This document shows positions 20,931 to 33,824 of a stretch of 64,000 bases of DNA, one piece after another. The position numbers and the translations under genes were made by a program. Location: assembly GCF_026230105.1 (NCBI RefSeq), contig NC_079478.1:31015653-31079652 (forward strand), read 5' to 3'. The notes under the pieces were generated by a model. It made no database searches. It had not been told where the DNA came from and was given only the letters and a program-made list of their open reading frames with translations. The stretch is from Diorhabda sublineata. Lineage: Eukaryota; Arthropoda; Insecta; Coleoptera; Chrysomelidae. Numbering within the stretch: the first letter of the stretch is position 1; every line of letters begins with the position of its first letter.

Positions 20931-23236
20931 TAATTGGAAAGCCCGCTCCAGGAGAATCTAGTTTATTTGTCTATTATAAATTAAACTAGATTATTAGAAT
21001 AGAAATATTGTGAACATTGTATTCCAAATAAAAAAATCTATTATTTTGAGATGATTGCAATTCTTTTTTTGATGAATCTATGCTCAAGGTTTTGGATAGA
21101 TTAAGCAAAAGGAAAAGAAAATCTTGCGTATAAACACATGGTATGGAACAATTCAATGGGCAACTCCAGAAGATTCTCCTCACGTTCATAACCATAACAT
21201 AGAAATCTATAGTCTAAGAGCCAGATTGAATTTGACAACACATATTTACGATTCTTCGTCCAGTGAGACTGTTATACCCAGTAAACAAGCTAAGCCTGAC
21301 CGCGGTATTCATGAGGTCCCTTAGGTTAGGCGGGTGTGAAAATTAAGTAAATTTTTGATGTGTTATAATTAACCTTACAAAAATTACTATGGATGGCGAT
21401 TTTAACGGTTGAAATATCACGGCAGCCAGTGTTCAAAATTTAAAAAAAAAATTAAATAAGAAGCGGCTGCTAGTGAGACATTTTAAAGCGTATATGTTTG
21501 GAAGTTTCAAAATTTCAATTATGGGTCGTATTAATTGAGTCTTGGTATTCAGATTTGACAAGACGTTTGAAACTGTCACTTTTTTGTAGTTTGCGGAATT
21601 AGCTCCCAATAACTGAAGCAATAAAATATAGATGTGAATGAACTGAACAATCACCGTACATCAATTTTTCACTTTTCAAGTTCTGGTTTCTTAATGTTCA
21701 CTATTTCTTTGTGTAAGATCATGGCCTCTCTTTTTCTTTCTAATAAGCAAATAAGGATTTACCACCTATTGGTGCAATAACTTTTTTATGAGCTGATTTT
21801 AGTTTTCGAATATTCCCAGCAAATTTAACACGATTTTTTTCTTCTAAATGTTGTGATGAAAGTACTGAAATTAAATTACGTCCCGTATTATTACTTAACC
21901 CGCTAAATTAATTGATATATTGCCTTTGCTAGAATGAAAGAAAATAATAAATAATGAAAAATGACCAGAGCTCATATTTCCTAAAAAACAATTTTGTGAT
22001 AATTATGGAAAATGCCACGAGGTTTTAAGAGGACTTTTTCACTAAGAAATTTTCAATTTCTCTCTCATAAAAAATATAGTACCTTTTACTACTGGAATTC
22101 CATTTTCTATAGTTGAAATATTCTCTTATGAATTTATGAAGTGCGAATCTGCAATAAATCTTACTTCTAAAGATGTATCCATTTGAGAATTATCACTTCG
22201 TCTAATCCATAGACACATTGACATCTTGAGTCACACTTTCAACAATCATAGAACTTTCTGTGATGTTGACAACTGCTGAGCATATGGTAATCCCGTTGAT
22301 AACGAGTTAGAGATGTTGATGACGCAACATTTATATTTTTTGTATCTTTTGCCTCAAAGAACTTCGGCTTAAGCTGTGAAAATCCGAAATCAACTTCGGT
22401 GGTATCCATAATAATAAAGATCTGAAGATAAAATTACATCTTTGTTTTACAGGTTATGATGCTTTCGTAAGTATGGAATACGGTGACACTTTTTTAGTTT
22501 CTTCTCACTCACACTTTCTCTCCTCGCTCCGAGGCACAAATCACACACTCTAAATTATCAGCCATACTGATGAAGTGATGTGAAATATATTAGTAATCAA
22601 TAGATCAAATGAGAATTTCTAATTTCAATAATATGTCTCAATACATTCAACATGCAACTCTGCAGATGATTAAGAAAGAACTATAAACTAATTGGCTGTG
22701 ATCCGTTGGGCCAGACGTGCCTTTGTGTTAGTAAGAGGAATTAAATTCCTACCAATCAGTACTAACGGAAGAAGAAAATATTTGATCAAATTGAGTGCGA
22801 GATCCTTATATTACAAATCAGAAAAGAGAGGAAGGAAGCGAGCAAAAACTACTACTCTCACTATACTATATGTTTTCTAAGCACAGACTGCTGTAAATCG
22901 GATAGAATTGGCTCAACATAGTTCAACAAATAATATATTAGAATGGGAGGCGCCGTAAAATACTTTATTTTAGAGAATCGTTATCCACTTAACACATATC
23001 AATTTATATATTTTGAACCATCAGATATCAAATTGAACATTATCGGAAAATATTTTTTTTTATCTTATTTGATTTGTCAGTATTCTCAATTTGATAATTT
23101 TAATAATTACAAATAGTAACTTTGTCAATACAGAATGTAATATTCTATCTTTAAGTTCCCTAATGGAAGCTTTTGGAAACTATTCTCCAGAGTGTTGTAT
23201 TGAGTATCAGATAACATGGACAAAACTGATAGTTAA
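20931..23236. other. No recognisable gene
   Basis: Non-coding, AT-rich. It holds an 11-bp hairpin (AATCTAGTTTA / TAAACTAGATT, 20955-20992) and a possible splice-site pair at 22441-22476. Frames at 21124-21324 and 22692-22880 have no recognisable domain. Confidence 0.5.
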
Positions 23237-23399
23237 ATGAGGTCAACAATAAATATTAAATTGGGTGTTGCCAGGTTTCTGACGATTCGAAATTCACAAT
23301 TAGCATTAAATTTTGAGAGTCAACACCAAATTCGGACTAATTTCGTTTCAATCGATCGTAAAGATCAATTTTGCGATTATTCCAATGTGAACAATGATT

Positions 23400-24157
23400 T
23401 TAGAATTATATACACTAAGAATTATAAGATAACACAGATAGTAGCATACGCAGATGATGTAACTATCATAGGAAATGGACAGAGGAAATTAATAAAGGCG
23501 ATCAACAAATTAGAAGAAGTAGCAATTACGGACTGGAGAAATGCAGAAAAATCGAAATATATGAAAATGGGGGGAAACCAGAAGAGAGAGAAAACCAATT
23601 GAAAACTAACAAATACAATTATAAAACAGTATCGACCTTTAACTATCTAGGAATAACGTTGGAACATACAAAAAGGCTATCAAGCCAATGGAAGGAACAG
23701 AAACCTAATACAAAACAAAAACAAAACAAGATAATGTATACGACCCTAATAAGACCAGTAATTACGTATGCGATGGAAACAACAGTAATCAACAAAAGGA
23801 AAAAAAGAAAAACTCAAAAGAACTGAGAGAAAAATAATGAGAACTGTAATAGGTTCAAACAAAACAATGGACGGAGAAAAGAAAAACGAAGAAATAGGAA
23901 AAGAACTGGAGAAGGAAAATATAGTGAGATAAATTAAAGCACAAAGACTCAAATGGGCTGGGCATATAATGAGAAGCGGAATGCCGGAAGCGAAAGGATT
24001 GGAAAATAATAACAAAAATAGCCAAGACAAACAATAAACTATAAAGACAACATAAATAGAAAACGACGAGTAATAGGAGTAAAAATTTTAACGCGCTATA
24101 AGCGATAATCATAATCCAAACGATTGATAGGGTTAATGATGATGATGATGATGATGA
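23400..24157 (+). pseudogene. Non-LTR retrotransposon RT relic (RTE/Proto2-like)
   Basis: 3' half of a LINE reverse transcriptase. The catalytic box reads AYADDVTIIGNG (about 23448-23483). Then come a thumb-region segment in another frame, FNYLGITLEH (23640-23670), TTLIRPVITYAMETT (23742-23786) and the terminal RLKWAGHIMRSGMPEA (23946-23990). At least three frame breaks and several stops occur. The element ends in a (GAT)n run at 24136-24157, the simple-repeat tail common in RTE-type LINEs. The 5' part (endonuclease and RT fingers) is absent or unrecognisable before 23400. It is related in plan, but not closely, to the LINE at 33046-33812. Confidence 0.8.
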
Positions 24158-25319
24158 TGTAGCTCTCAGATATGAACTTATACGCCGAACAATCCGTGCT
24201 TTAGCGTGGAACAATAAGAAAAAATATGGGAACTTGAAGATGAATAAGTGATAATGCTCGATAAAAAAAAGTTTCGAAATGATTAGCAGAATTGGAAGTT
24301 AAAGGAGGTCTAGCAAGGATATTCTTTTGATATCACCTGAATGTTATCACTTTTTGATATCACAGCTTCGCATACCATGAATACCCAGTTATCAGAATGT
24401 TTGTTAGAAATTACAATATATTTTTGCCTTGACGTGACTATTTCTTCGGGTGAATCAATATAATAAATAGAAAAAAATTGACATAGGAAGATTTATATTT
24501 ATTAGTTTTACTTGTTCAGCTAGAGTTAGTAGGAGTTCAGCATCTCAAATAATTCGCTACATCACGGGAAATATTTATAGCTATTTCTCCAGACTAACAA
24601 GCAAACGGCTCAAGTCTCGAATAACAAAGAAATAAAGAATAAGAATCTCTGTAGAGAAAAGGCGAGCACGATGTTGAGTCCCGCCATCTTGATAGAGTCA
24701 AATGGTACCAAAGGGACAGATAAATAGTAAATAGAGCTTGAACACTGGCCGCTTCACATCTCGCAAATAGCTACCATAAATATCTAGCGGGATTTGTTAA
24801 TACAAGATACCGCACTCACTTGTTTCCCTCTTTTTGGTTTCGCTTTCATAAGCGCAACCGCAAGGTGTCAAAATAGCGTTTGGAAAAGATCGTGTTATGG
24901 AACGGCAAACAAATATCTCATTTCAGAACTTTGATGTATCTTTGCTCGTATATTACAGAATTTCATTTATTATGTTCAATAGGTTTAGATATATATGAAC
25001 ATGTTACATTATTACCAGATTTCATCTACTCTGTTAGTTTGTTAAATTTTGTATTTAGGAGAACTTTTATTATAAATTTTTTATTAGCTTTTGATGAATC
25101 TAATGCCTTTTCTCATACTTTCTTGGTTTTGATGATATAATTATATATTCAATAGAAGAATTGTGGTGTCTGAATCAATTAACTTAATTTTCATATACGA
25201 CAAAGTGCATTATTTTACACTTCCTTTCCATAACAATTCTAAAAATTTCAAAACGATGTTTTGTATACGAGGATGATCCGAGTTGTAACTGGTCCAACAA
25301 AGAAATCACAAAAACTGTG
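24158..25319. other. No recognisable gene
   Basis: Non-coding. A frame of 86 codons at 24880-25140 is hydrophobic, AT-driven and shows no known domain. Confidence 0.5.
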
Positions 25320-26078
25320 AAAAAAATTTTATTTATCAACGCAATCTTCATTCAGTTTCATAGACATTACCCAGCGATGTTTAATAAATTCGATACCCCC
25401 TTTTCATAATAAGAAAAGGAGGGTTCTAAATCTGGTGAATAGGATGAGGTAGCACTTCAAAGTTTAGTTTAGTTTAGTTTTTTCTCTTTTCGAAATATTT
25501 ATTGGAAATTATCCCATGCGCATCCCAAAAAACCGATGCCATGACCTTGCCTACAGATAGAACGGTCTTTGCATCTTTGGAGCAGGTTCCCTCTTTTCAG
25601 TCCATTCTTTTGAAGGTTTTTTTGGTTTCGGGTGTGAAGTGATGGACCCACGTTTTATCCGTGGTTATGGGACTAAGCAAAAATTCGACTTTATATCTGT
25701 GTAAAATTGTCAAGCACTCGATGGAAACATCTTCACGACACTGTTTATGTTCCATTGTGAGCAATCGCGGAACTTATCTTGTGCACAATTTTCTCATGTT
25801 CCAATTTTCGGTTCATATTGGATCTACAGCACTTTCTGAAATACCTAATGTCTGCTAATATCGATATATGCAGTTACCTTCAACACTTCTGAAGTTGTCA
25901 CCTCATTTTGTCGACCATTGCATGCAATGTCGTACGTCCTCCTTCAAACACCGCTACCCAATATTTTACTGTCGATAACGAAGGAGCAGTCTCATTTAGA
26001 GTAGAATCTAGTTCAGCTTTTATATTGGTCGGGCTAAGGCTTTTGAAATGAAAGTATTGTATAACAAATCTTTTCCAT
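25320..26078 (-). pseudogene. mariner transposase relic with central deletion
   Basis: Minus-strand mariner relic starting at the ATG 26078. N-terminal HTH segments can be traced through many stops and frameshifts (ILSFQKP, then KAELDST and VTTSEV in shifted frames). The block around the first catalytic Asp is degraded but located (TRIKRGSITSH for the usual DETWVHHF). It continues through KEWTEKREPAPK to the WDAHG segment. At about 25480-25495 the sequence jumps, across a short AGTTTAGTTTAG repeat, to the LPHP-YSPDL segment, so the second catalytic region is deleted. It is the same subfamily as 54755-55700. Confidence 0.78.
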
Positions 26079-26829
26079 GTTTACAAATTCCATTTTTTAA
26101 TAATTTTCACTTCATTACATTGAACTTCATTATCAATACGAAATTAATTTCTACACAATAGCTAAAAATATAAATTTTCTTCACATTTTCGTACTAATAT
26201 TTTCTTAATATATATATTTAACTTTGTACCTAAGCTAGCTAAGAATAATTCTTCCAATTGTTCTATACATTTTGAATTATCATATCGTTTTTCGTCCATT
26301 TTATACCTATACATCCTTTATTGTACTACTTTCTATACCACTTTTCCTATTTTTAACTAGTGAATCATGTAGCGATTTTTGGAGAAAATCTTTCACATTA
26401 AGACTCTGAGTTTATTACTAACATTGATAATGGGTTCTATATATTATCAGTGGTACACTCAGATATTCAATTTTATTGAGCAACTTTATGTATCAGCTAT
26501 AATCCTTTATTTACAGTCATAACTATGCAATCCAATCCCAAAATCGTTACGACGTTTAACGTTAGTTGAAGTAAGAGAGATATTTGTTCTATTTCAAAGC
26601 TTTTTTAGCATTTCACGTCTTTCCAATATTTCCCAGTAATATCTGTAACGTCAATATAACTAATATTACCAGATGATATTGGTTTTAGTGTAATGCTATT
26701 GATTCAAATCTGTGCTTCACTACAGATTTAGAAAAATATTACATTCCAATTATTGATCTACGAAACTAATTTTTTCCTGCAGAAATCAATTATTATTCCA
26801 GCTTTCTTTCTTAAATAGTGGAAAATATA
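26079..26829. other. No recognisable gene
   Basis: AT-rich spacer between a mariner relic and the palindromic element; nothing identifiable. Confidence 0.55.
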
Positions 26830-27315
26830 CAAATTGTTTTTATATTCAACCGACAACGCTCTACCACAGAGAGATCTAAATAAATAATTTATTTTGATAT
26901 AAGAATTCGAACCCTTGCGGGGTCTAATTGCTGAGGTATAGGGTTTTCAAAATTTGAAATCAAAATAAAAAAAAATTGCCATAAATAAAATTTGATGACT
27001 AATATGCTCCTTAATAAATTAATGTTCTGACGAAACAAACTTGGGAAAAATTTAACAAATGGTGCGCTGACAGGGTTAGATTTCACTCTTATCCCCCTAT
27101 TTTTTACGTCACTGCAGAAAATAATTTTTTTTACTTTTGTTTCAAATTGCCTGATTATTTTTAGTTAACAAACTTTTATGGAGCTAAAATGAACAGTAGA
27201 AATTTGCATCTAAACAAAACTTTGCAAGCACGTAAAGAATTTACGAATCAATTAATTATTCATTTAATGTCGAATAATGATAAACAGTGAGTAGTTCAAT
27301 ACAAATAAAAATTAT

Positions 27316-28130
27316 TCATAATTTCAATTGTTCAAATTGTTGGCCGCTTTCTTCAATAAACTTATCACACCGTTTTTTCATTGAAAGACATGTCATTGAG
27401 AATAAAATGGGATGAGATTGAATGATTTCTGCCGCAGCTTGAATTCTAGCTATTAGGTTTTGTTCAGATTCTATGATTGTTTCGTACACTGAGGACTTCA
27501 TATAGCCCCATATAAAAATATTCATAGGATTTAAGTCAGGTGATCTTGGAGGCCAATAATTGGGTCTACACCGACCAATCCATTTTTCTCCAAAACGTCT
27601 GTTTATGTAATTTCTTGCTACTGCTGCAAAATGAACAGATGCCCCATCGTGTTGAATCCACATGTGCTGTCTAATATTGAACAGTACATTCCCCAACAAT
27701 TCATTGAACATTCCTTCCAGAAAGCGAGTATAAATTGCTCCAATCAATTTATTTGGTAAAATGTGAAGCCCGATCAAGCAATCTCCAACCATACCTACCC
27801 ACACATTAATCGAAATCCCATGTCACGAATAAAGTGCGGATTTTCTTCATCCCAAACGTGACTATTTCTAAAGTTGAGAATTCCTTCCCTAGTAAATCTA
27901 GCCTCGTCGGTATACAACACATATTTTGGGAAATTTCGATTTTCACGACACTTTTGTAAATACCAGTTTGAAAATTCCATATGCACCTGAAAATCTCTAG
28001 GTTCTAATGATTGAACACTGGCCAATTTGTATGGATGTAACACTTGTTCTTTTAAAACTTCCATACAGTAGAATGGTCCACTCTTAAAGCGCGACCAACA
28101 CTTCGAATACTTAAAGATGGCCTTTCAAAA
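27316..28130 (-). pseudogene. Tc1-like transposase, copy A, third catalytic Asp lost
   Basis: The translation runs from a second HTH (SIRSVGRALRVDHSTVWKVL, 5' end cut by the palindrome junction) through VLYTDEARFTREG (first Asp) to a frameshift near 27815-27825. After that it continues NVWVGMVGDCLIG, then QHDGASVHFAAVARNYINRR (second Asp), then WPPRSPDLNPMNIFIWGY. In this family the last motif normally has Asp where this copy has Asn (PMN for PMD/PLD), so the third catalytic residue is missing. The C-terminal helix region KRCDKFIEESGQQFEQL ends at 27316. The first HTH is absent. It is catalytically dead on three counts. Confidence 0.85.
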
Positions 28131-28480
28131 ATATTATTTGAAATTACCTCTCAAACACGATAGGGCATCTGTTCATTTTGCTGCAGCGGCAAGAGATTAC
28201 ATAAACAGACGTTTTAGAGAAAAATGGATTGGTCCAGGTGGACCCAATTATTGGCCTTCAAGATCACCTGACTTAAATCCTATCGATTTTCTATATGGGG
28301 CTAAATGAAGACCTTAGTGTAGGAAATAATCATCGCATCTGAACAAGATCTGATAGTTAGAATTCAATCTGTGGCAGAAATCATTCAATCACATCCAGAT
28401 TTGTTCTCAACGTTTTTCAATGACAAAAAGGTGTAATAAGTGTATTGAAGTAAGCGACAGTTTAGAGGCAAATTTCTACA
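28131..28480 (+). pseudogene. Tc1-like transposase, copy B, 3' half only
   Basis: It starts abruptly at the second catalytic block (KHDRASVHFAAAARDYINRR) and continues through WPSRSPDLNPIDF, keeping the third Asp that copy A has lost. After that the frame breaks, with remnants matching copy A's IIxSEQ, IQSVAEIIQSHP and CNKCIEV segments to about 28460. The N-terminal DNA-binding part and first Asp are missing. Confidence 0.8.
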
Positions 28481-28859
28481 ATACTGTTCATTTTAGCTCC
28501 ATAAAAGGTCATAAATTTTTTTACTAAAAATAAATTGGCAATTTAAAACAAAATTAAAAAAAGAATTTGCTCCAGTGGCGTGAAAAACAAGTGGATAAAA
28601 GTGACACCAAACCCTGACAGCGCTCCACTGGTTTTTCCAAAGTTTGTTTATGTGCAAATATTACTTCATTCAGGAGCATATTGGTCACCATATTAGAAAA
28701 GAGAATTTGAAGGCGTTCTTGATTTATGGTAAATTTTTTATCTTGATTTAAAATTTGGAACACCTCAGCAATTAGTAGAAGTATTCCTATATCAAAATGA
28801 ATCATTTATTGAGATCTCTCTGTGGTAGAGCGTTGTCGGTCGTATACACAAACACCCTG

Positions 28860-30559
28860 TATATGGATTATTTAATGAGTATGTCCAATATACTCTCCAA
28901 AAATATTAGTAACGTTCTAATGTTTTTCTGCGTCTTCCGTATTTGATGTTCGACTTTTCATCATTTAGGGAACTGAATTGCTTTCTTTTTTCTTTTCAAT
29001 TCAGATCTGGGAGCAATTCTTGGTTTTTGAGTAGATTTTATTAAGATGGCCTTTCTTATCTACAGTCCGAAAATATACGTACAGAAAGAAATGAGAAATA
29101 TTGTCCTTTGAAGCCCAACCACTGGAAATGCGATTTAGCTATTGTTGCTTCCTTTGTGTATAACGTAGTGTAGAGATTATGAGCACAGAAATAATTTGTC
29201 ACTTCAATCTCAAGACAAATATATACGACAGAATAAGTTTTTGTTAGTTGAGACGACTTCTTCACAAAATCATAATTAGAAATATATAAACTTGCGTGCA
29301 TAGAAATTGGTGCACTGTAAACTTTCATTTTTTTCTAAATTATTTATCAGATGCAAAAAGGAAAAAAGCTGTTTGAAAGACAATTTGCTGTTCTACAACA
29401 GCAAACCATCAACACAGAGGATACAGGAAAATTGTCCAGAAAACTAAGGTAGGTTTCAAAGAGATCTTCGTACGCTGTTGCTAGCAGTCGTAGGGGCGGA
29501 TAAGTTTCCTCTTGAACTTTAAGTCGAGGGGCCGTATATTGTTGAGCCAGGGGGTAATAAGGGTTTTATTTGGCAGCGGAGTTAGTTGATTCGATAGTAC
29601 GAATAACATTGTCTTGGAGGTCATTTAGAAGACTTGAGATGAGAGGTTATGTCTGTATTGACTTAAACGGTGTTACTAGGGTTAATAAATATTTTGCATT
29701 CACACTATACAAGTGCTGAATTTCTATTGGTGGCAAGTTTCGAAATGATACAAATAATGAACAAGGCACTTTAGGGAATACATCATATTTTGCCCGTTTT
29801 TAATATAAAATAAGTCGACTTTTGATACGTTTAAAGTGCTCATCGCATAAGGCCCTGTTAATATAATTCATAGGTACCGCTATCTCAATTTTCCTAGAAG
29901 ATGGATAAGGCTAGCTTGTAAATGGAGCCCCTCATATTATAATACACAAATATTTGTGATTTTTCCGTCGCTGACGCTTAAATAAGAATATTTTAACGCA
30001 AGATATCACATTTTTTTTTGTTAAACTTCAGTAAAGTGAGATCAATAATGATCATAGTTCTTGTACTGAATAATTTATAATTCCATTAATATTCAAGAAT
30101 ATTCGAAAGCACCCTTCGTAAAAATATAATTAACAAGATCGATGAATGATTATACCTTTACGTTGGCCCCTTCCATTGTCAACGTTATCACTAAATAGGC
30201 AGAAGTAGAGGGTGAAATAACAAGAATGAGACTTCAGAAATTGCGTAATGAGTTTGAAAAGAATATAATAATACATTTTAGATAAGTGATATCATAATAT
30301 CATTTTTTGTTATTCCTATATAACGAAAAAAGTATTTTGATACTAATTTGGAGGACGTGATTAAGAAAAATGTATCAATTGTTCTTGACGAGTGGTTGTG
30401 AGTGAACTTATCACTTTCAGGTTCTAATAATTCATGATATATAAAACGTGTATCTCATCAATTTTAAAAACATCCTATATTTAACAAGATTCAACTAAAA
30501 ATAGAAATTACCTTCAATTTCTCATTCTACCAACAACAAACTAACAGTGATTTTTAAGT
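28860..30559. other. No recognisable gene
   Basis: Non-coding. A relatively G+C-rich patch at 29450-29720 gave no domain that could be defended on either strand. Confidence 0.5.
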
Positions 30560-30845
30560 TCAGTTTCGTTCATTAACTACGACTATTTATTTAAAACTGC
30601 GTTTTCACAAATCATTTATATACCTAAATAAAATTCTACAAAGCTCCAGTACAAAATAAATAGAAGATGAATAAATAGACTTTCTTAGAAATTATTTATA
30701 AGAAATATTGTAAATAAACCACCTGCTACTAAAAAATTACATACAAATAAACATTAAAAAAAATCTAAACGTCCCCGCCCGAAAAATTTCATAGTAGCTG
30801 GACAGGACCGGTCTAAAAAATTATTTTGCGAACTTGTTCGTAACA
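30560..30845 (-). repeat. LTR fragment, second retroelement family
   Basis: It matches the promoter-side two thirds of the LTR at 38011-38392: TACGACTATTTATTT, CATTTATATACCTAAATAAAATTCTAC, GTAAATAAAC, GGACAGGACCGGT and the terminus GTTCGTAACA at 30845. On the minus strand it has the same TATA box (GTATATAAATG) followed by CGCAGTT. The distal end is too diverged to place. Confidence 0.65.
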
Positions 30846-33033
30846 CTATTTTTTTCTTTATGAAGGACTTGGTATATTCACATTAATAGCTTGATGTTGT
30901 TGATAAAATAATAGTTTTTATTATGCAATGGAAACCGGTTGAATCTGTCCATAATTCCAAGCGAAAATTATCAATAGAAATACAACAGACAATTCTTCGA
31001 GATTGAAAGAAATTCCTATATACTTCACGGGATGTGAATATTTTTACTAGTATCAAAATTTAATTGTTCCCGTTCTCCACTAGAAAATAATATTTACATA
31101 CCTTATAGTATGAATATTTATTTCTAAAAACGTTATATCATTGAAACTCATCTTGTTGTGACATTTCCTACATTAATAATAATGGTGCATATCTATTCGT
31201 AACTCACTTCGTTAGAAGATAGTTTTAATAATTGAAATTCTAACCATTCGTAATTTGTTGGCAACTGCCACAGTCAATATATACAAAAATATCATCGTGT
31301 ATGTTTGTTCCACGGTTAAAAATTTCCATCCTATAGAAGGCTTTTCGAAAACCATGATCTTGGATATTTTTAGCGGAGTTTGCGAACGTCACATTCAGTT
31401 TTCAATCTAATGAAACCTCCAGTTTTTATTGCTTCAATTAATGAATAAACAAAAAAAAACAATTCAGTGTAATATATTTTAGTGTTTGAATAATTATCAA
31501 AGAGTAGTTGTCAGTGATTTACCAATACTTACGTACTTAATAATAAATTTCTGAACCAATAATCCATTCTTATGTCGACAAGCCAGAAATATGAGAATTG
31601 CTTTCTCCAACTTTTGGCTTCTTATAGGAAAATAACTATGTAACGAGAAATAATAATATTTGAAGGGAGTTGGAATTACTAGAATCATTTGTACATTCAT
31701 ACTATTCATACCAAACACACTTTTTATACTATCACTTCACCAGCTCTCGCAATTACAATATCTTGTGTGCTTCTCGATCACCAAGTTATCGTCTTCATGA
31801 GCTGAAGGTAAATAACATGCGTTGAACAGTCTAATTGTGTATATTGGAGTAGGGTAAACAGTGTGTTCAACTTTTAAAGTTGAGAAAAACAGCGTTGTCT
31901 TCTACTAGGATAGAAAAGATCCTATTATATGGCAAGACCACATCCCAAACTATAGTTAACGAGATCCAGATTACTTTTCAAATATTCAGATCATGTTCAA
32001 AGTGAGCAATTATATCGCATTAAAATGTAAATGAAGATTCCATCACTAGCAAGCTCTGCAAAAATAATGCAGAATTTGATAATTTTGAGTGTTGTGTTAT
32101 CAAGTTAACATCTTTTTAATACAAGTTGACGTTGTGCGAAAACTTTGTTTGCAATTAGTGCATGAAATACGTATTTAGATAGGCCAGATGAAAAATAAAT
32201 ATTATTTCCAATTTCCAACACACAACCTAACATAATTTAAGTTTTATCCACATTTATGATTAGTATCAAGTACATATTGATAGCGAAAATCATTTTACTT
32301 ATCATTATCATTATAAACATTTATATCAATCATAGTTGCGTTTTTAGTTATTATATTCGTTTTTTCCCTTTTTTACTTTATTGTTTTGTTTGTCAGGTAA
32401 TAAACAATCTCGTGACACAATTCGATTTGAAATTTTAAAGTAACTGAACAACAGTTAAATCCTTCTCAAAGTCGAAATACTCAATTCTCAATATCCGACT
32501 TTTATTAAAGAAGCTTGATTTAACCACATGAATGAAGGAAAATAAGCACGATAATGTTAATGAAAATGAGTATTTTTTACACGAATATATATATTTAAAG
32601 CTCGCTTTTGATCCTTTTACATTTAACACTTAATACATAGTATATTTCAAAAATCATTCTTCTTTGATATGAATTTGCCAACAAATGGCACACAATGAAG
32701 CTTATCATATCGTGGAACTTTGGCTAGATGTTTCGGCAGGCATCAATAACGATGCAGACTGATAATCTTTATATAAAAAGCGCAATTATTTTGTATGTAG
32801 CTGACTACTTACTATATACTCATATTTTGATTTTTATAGGAGATAAAATCCTTGTAATTCTCTTTGTACTATAACCAGAATTATTCTAATACATAGTCAG
32901 CAATTTTTGTTCATAATGTAGAAGATGTTTCAATTTTCCATCTATATAACTGACATTTTCGAAAAAATTCTTTTTTATATAGTATTATTCTATACTTTAC
33001 TTCGGTATCATTTATAAAAATTCTGTAGTTTTA
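30846..33033. other. No recognisable gene
   Basis: AT-rich, with short frames only. No repeat ends or domains were found. Confidence 0.55.
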
Positions 33034-33824
33034 ATATACATTTTTCTTCTTCTTCTTCTTCTTCTTATTTTAAGACTGTGTCTTGTGTTTTCAAAGAGGC
33101 AGCCTAAGTTGTGACTGCGAGGACCAGCTCTCATACCAGCGCTTTGGTGGTCTTCCAGGCGGTCTACTTGTATTGGGTCTCTCTTCCTTTGCGATTTTCG
33201 CCAGTCGATCGTCGTTCATTCTATTGACATGATCTCTCCATGCTCTTCTTCTAGTTCTGGCCCATCTCACTATATCCGGAACGTCACACATTCTTCTGAT
33301 TTCATTGCTCCTTATTCTGTCTCTCAGTGTTTTCCCTGTGATTGAGCGTATTGTCTTCATCTCGGTTGTTCTAAGAATCCGTTTAGTAGTTGCAGTCTCC
33401 GCCCTCGTTTCTATGGAGTATGTCATTACTGGTCTGACACAAGTTTTATATATCCGTGTTGTGCTTTCGATACTTAAAAATTTATTTCTCCATATCACGG
33501 TTCGAAGGAATCCTGATATCCTAGATGCTGCTGTTGTTTGCGTTTTGACTTCTTGTTTCAAGTTCCTATTGCTCGTGATGTTAACCCCTAAATATTTAAA
33601 AGACATAACCTGTTCTACACTTTCATTATAAATTGCCAGTTTGCATCTTCTTGGTTCTCTCGCTTTTGTCAAGGATTGTGTCTTTTGTTTCGATATGATC
33701 ATATTGAATTCTCCTGCAACTGTTTCAAATCTGTGTAGCAGTTTTAGCAGATTATCCTCATCTTCAGATATCACAACCGCGTCATCAGCGTAGCAAACTA
33801 TCTTAAACTCATATATACATTTTT
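33034..33824 (-). mobile_element. 5'-truncated LINE with 12-bp target duplication
   Basis: The insertion 33046-33812 is bracketed by perfect direct repeats ATATACATTTTT (33034-33045 and 33813-33824). On the element strand it ends in an (AAG)n tail (33046-33066), with a very short 3' untranslated region after the stop. It is cut at the 5' side exactly before the YADD box. These are the marks of target-primed reverse transcription that stopped early. Confidence 0.9.
33091..33810 (-). pseudogene. LINE reverse transcriptase, C-terminal part (RTE/Proto2-like)
   Basis: About 240 codons open without interruption. It begins inside the polymerase palm with EFKIVCYADDAVVISEDED, the catalytic YADD box, and continues with the primer-grip region FKYLGVNI, the thumb, and YKTCVRPVMTYSIETRAETA. 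The terminal region WARTRRRAWRDHVNRM ends in PPGRPPKRWYESWSSQ. The endonuclease and RT fingers were never inserted, so it cannot work, but there are no stops, which means a young copy. The short fragment at 52084-52291 shares its last 60 residues. Confidence 0.88.

Larger units (their letters stand above)
26830..28859. mobile_element. Palindromic Tc1-like element, head-to-head copies
   Basis: The ends are inverted copies: ACCGACAACGCTCTACCACA at 26849 and its complement ending at 28840. The right tip extends to CACCCTG followed by TATA; the left tip is a weaker match (TATA then CAAATTG). Inside, copy A lies on the minus strand (27316-28130) and copy B on the plus strand (28131-28480), joined at their 5' sides near 28130. 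The arms also match outside the genes, for example TTTATGGAGCTAAAATGAAC near 27177 and its complement near 28495. The arms are only about 85% alike by eye, so two diverged relatives were joined rather than one copy being folded recently. Confidence 0.8.

Noticed and set aside
29440..29720. Possible LINE or host coding relic on the minus strand (segments such as ITPWLNN and LKFKRKL)
   Set aside because: The fragments fit only loosely and no second motif supports a family.
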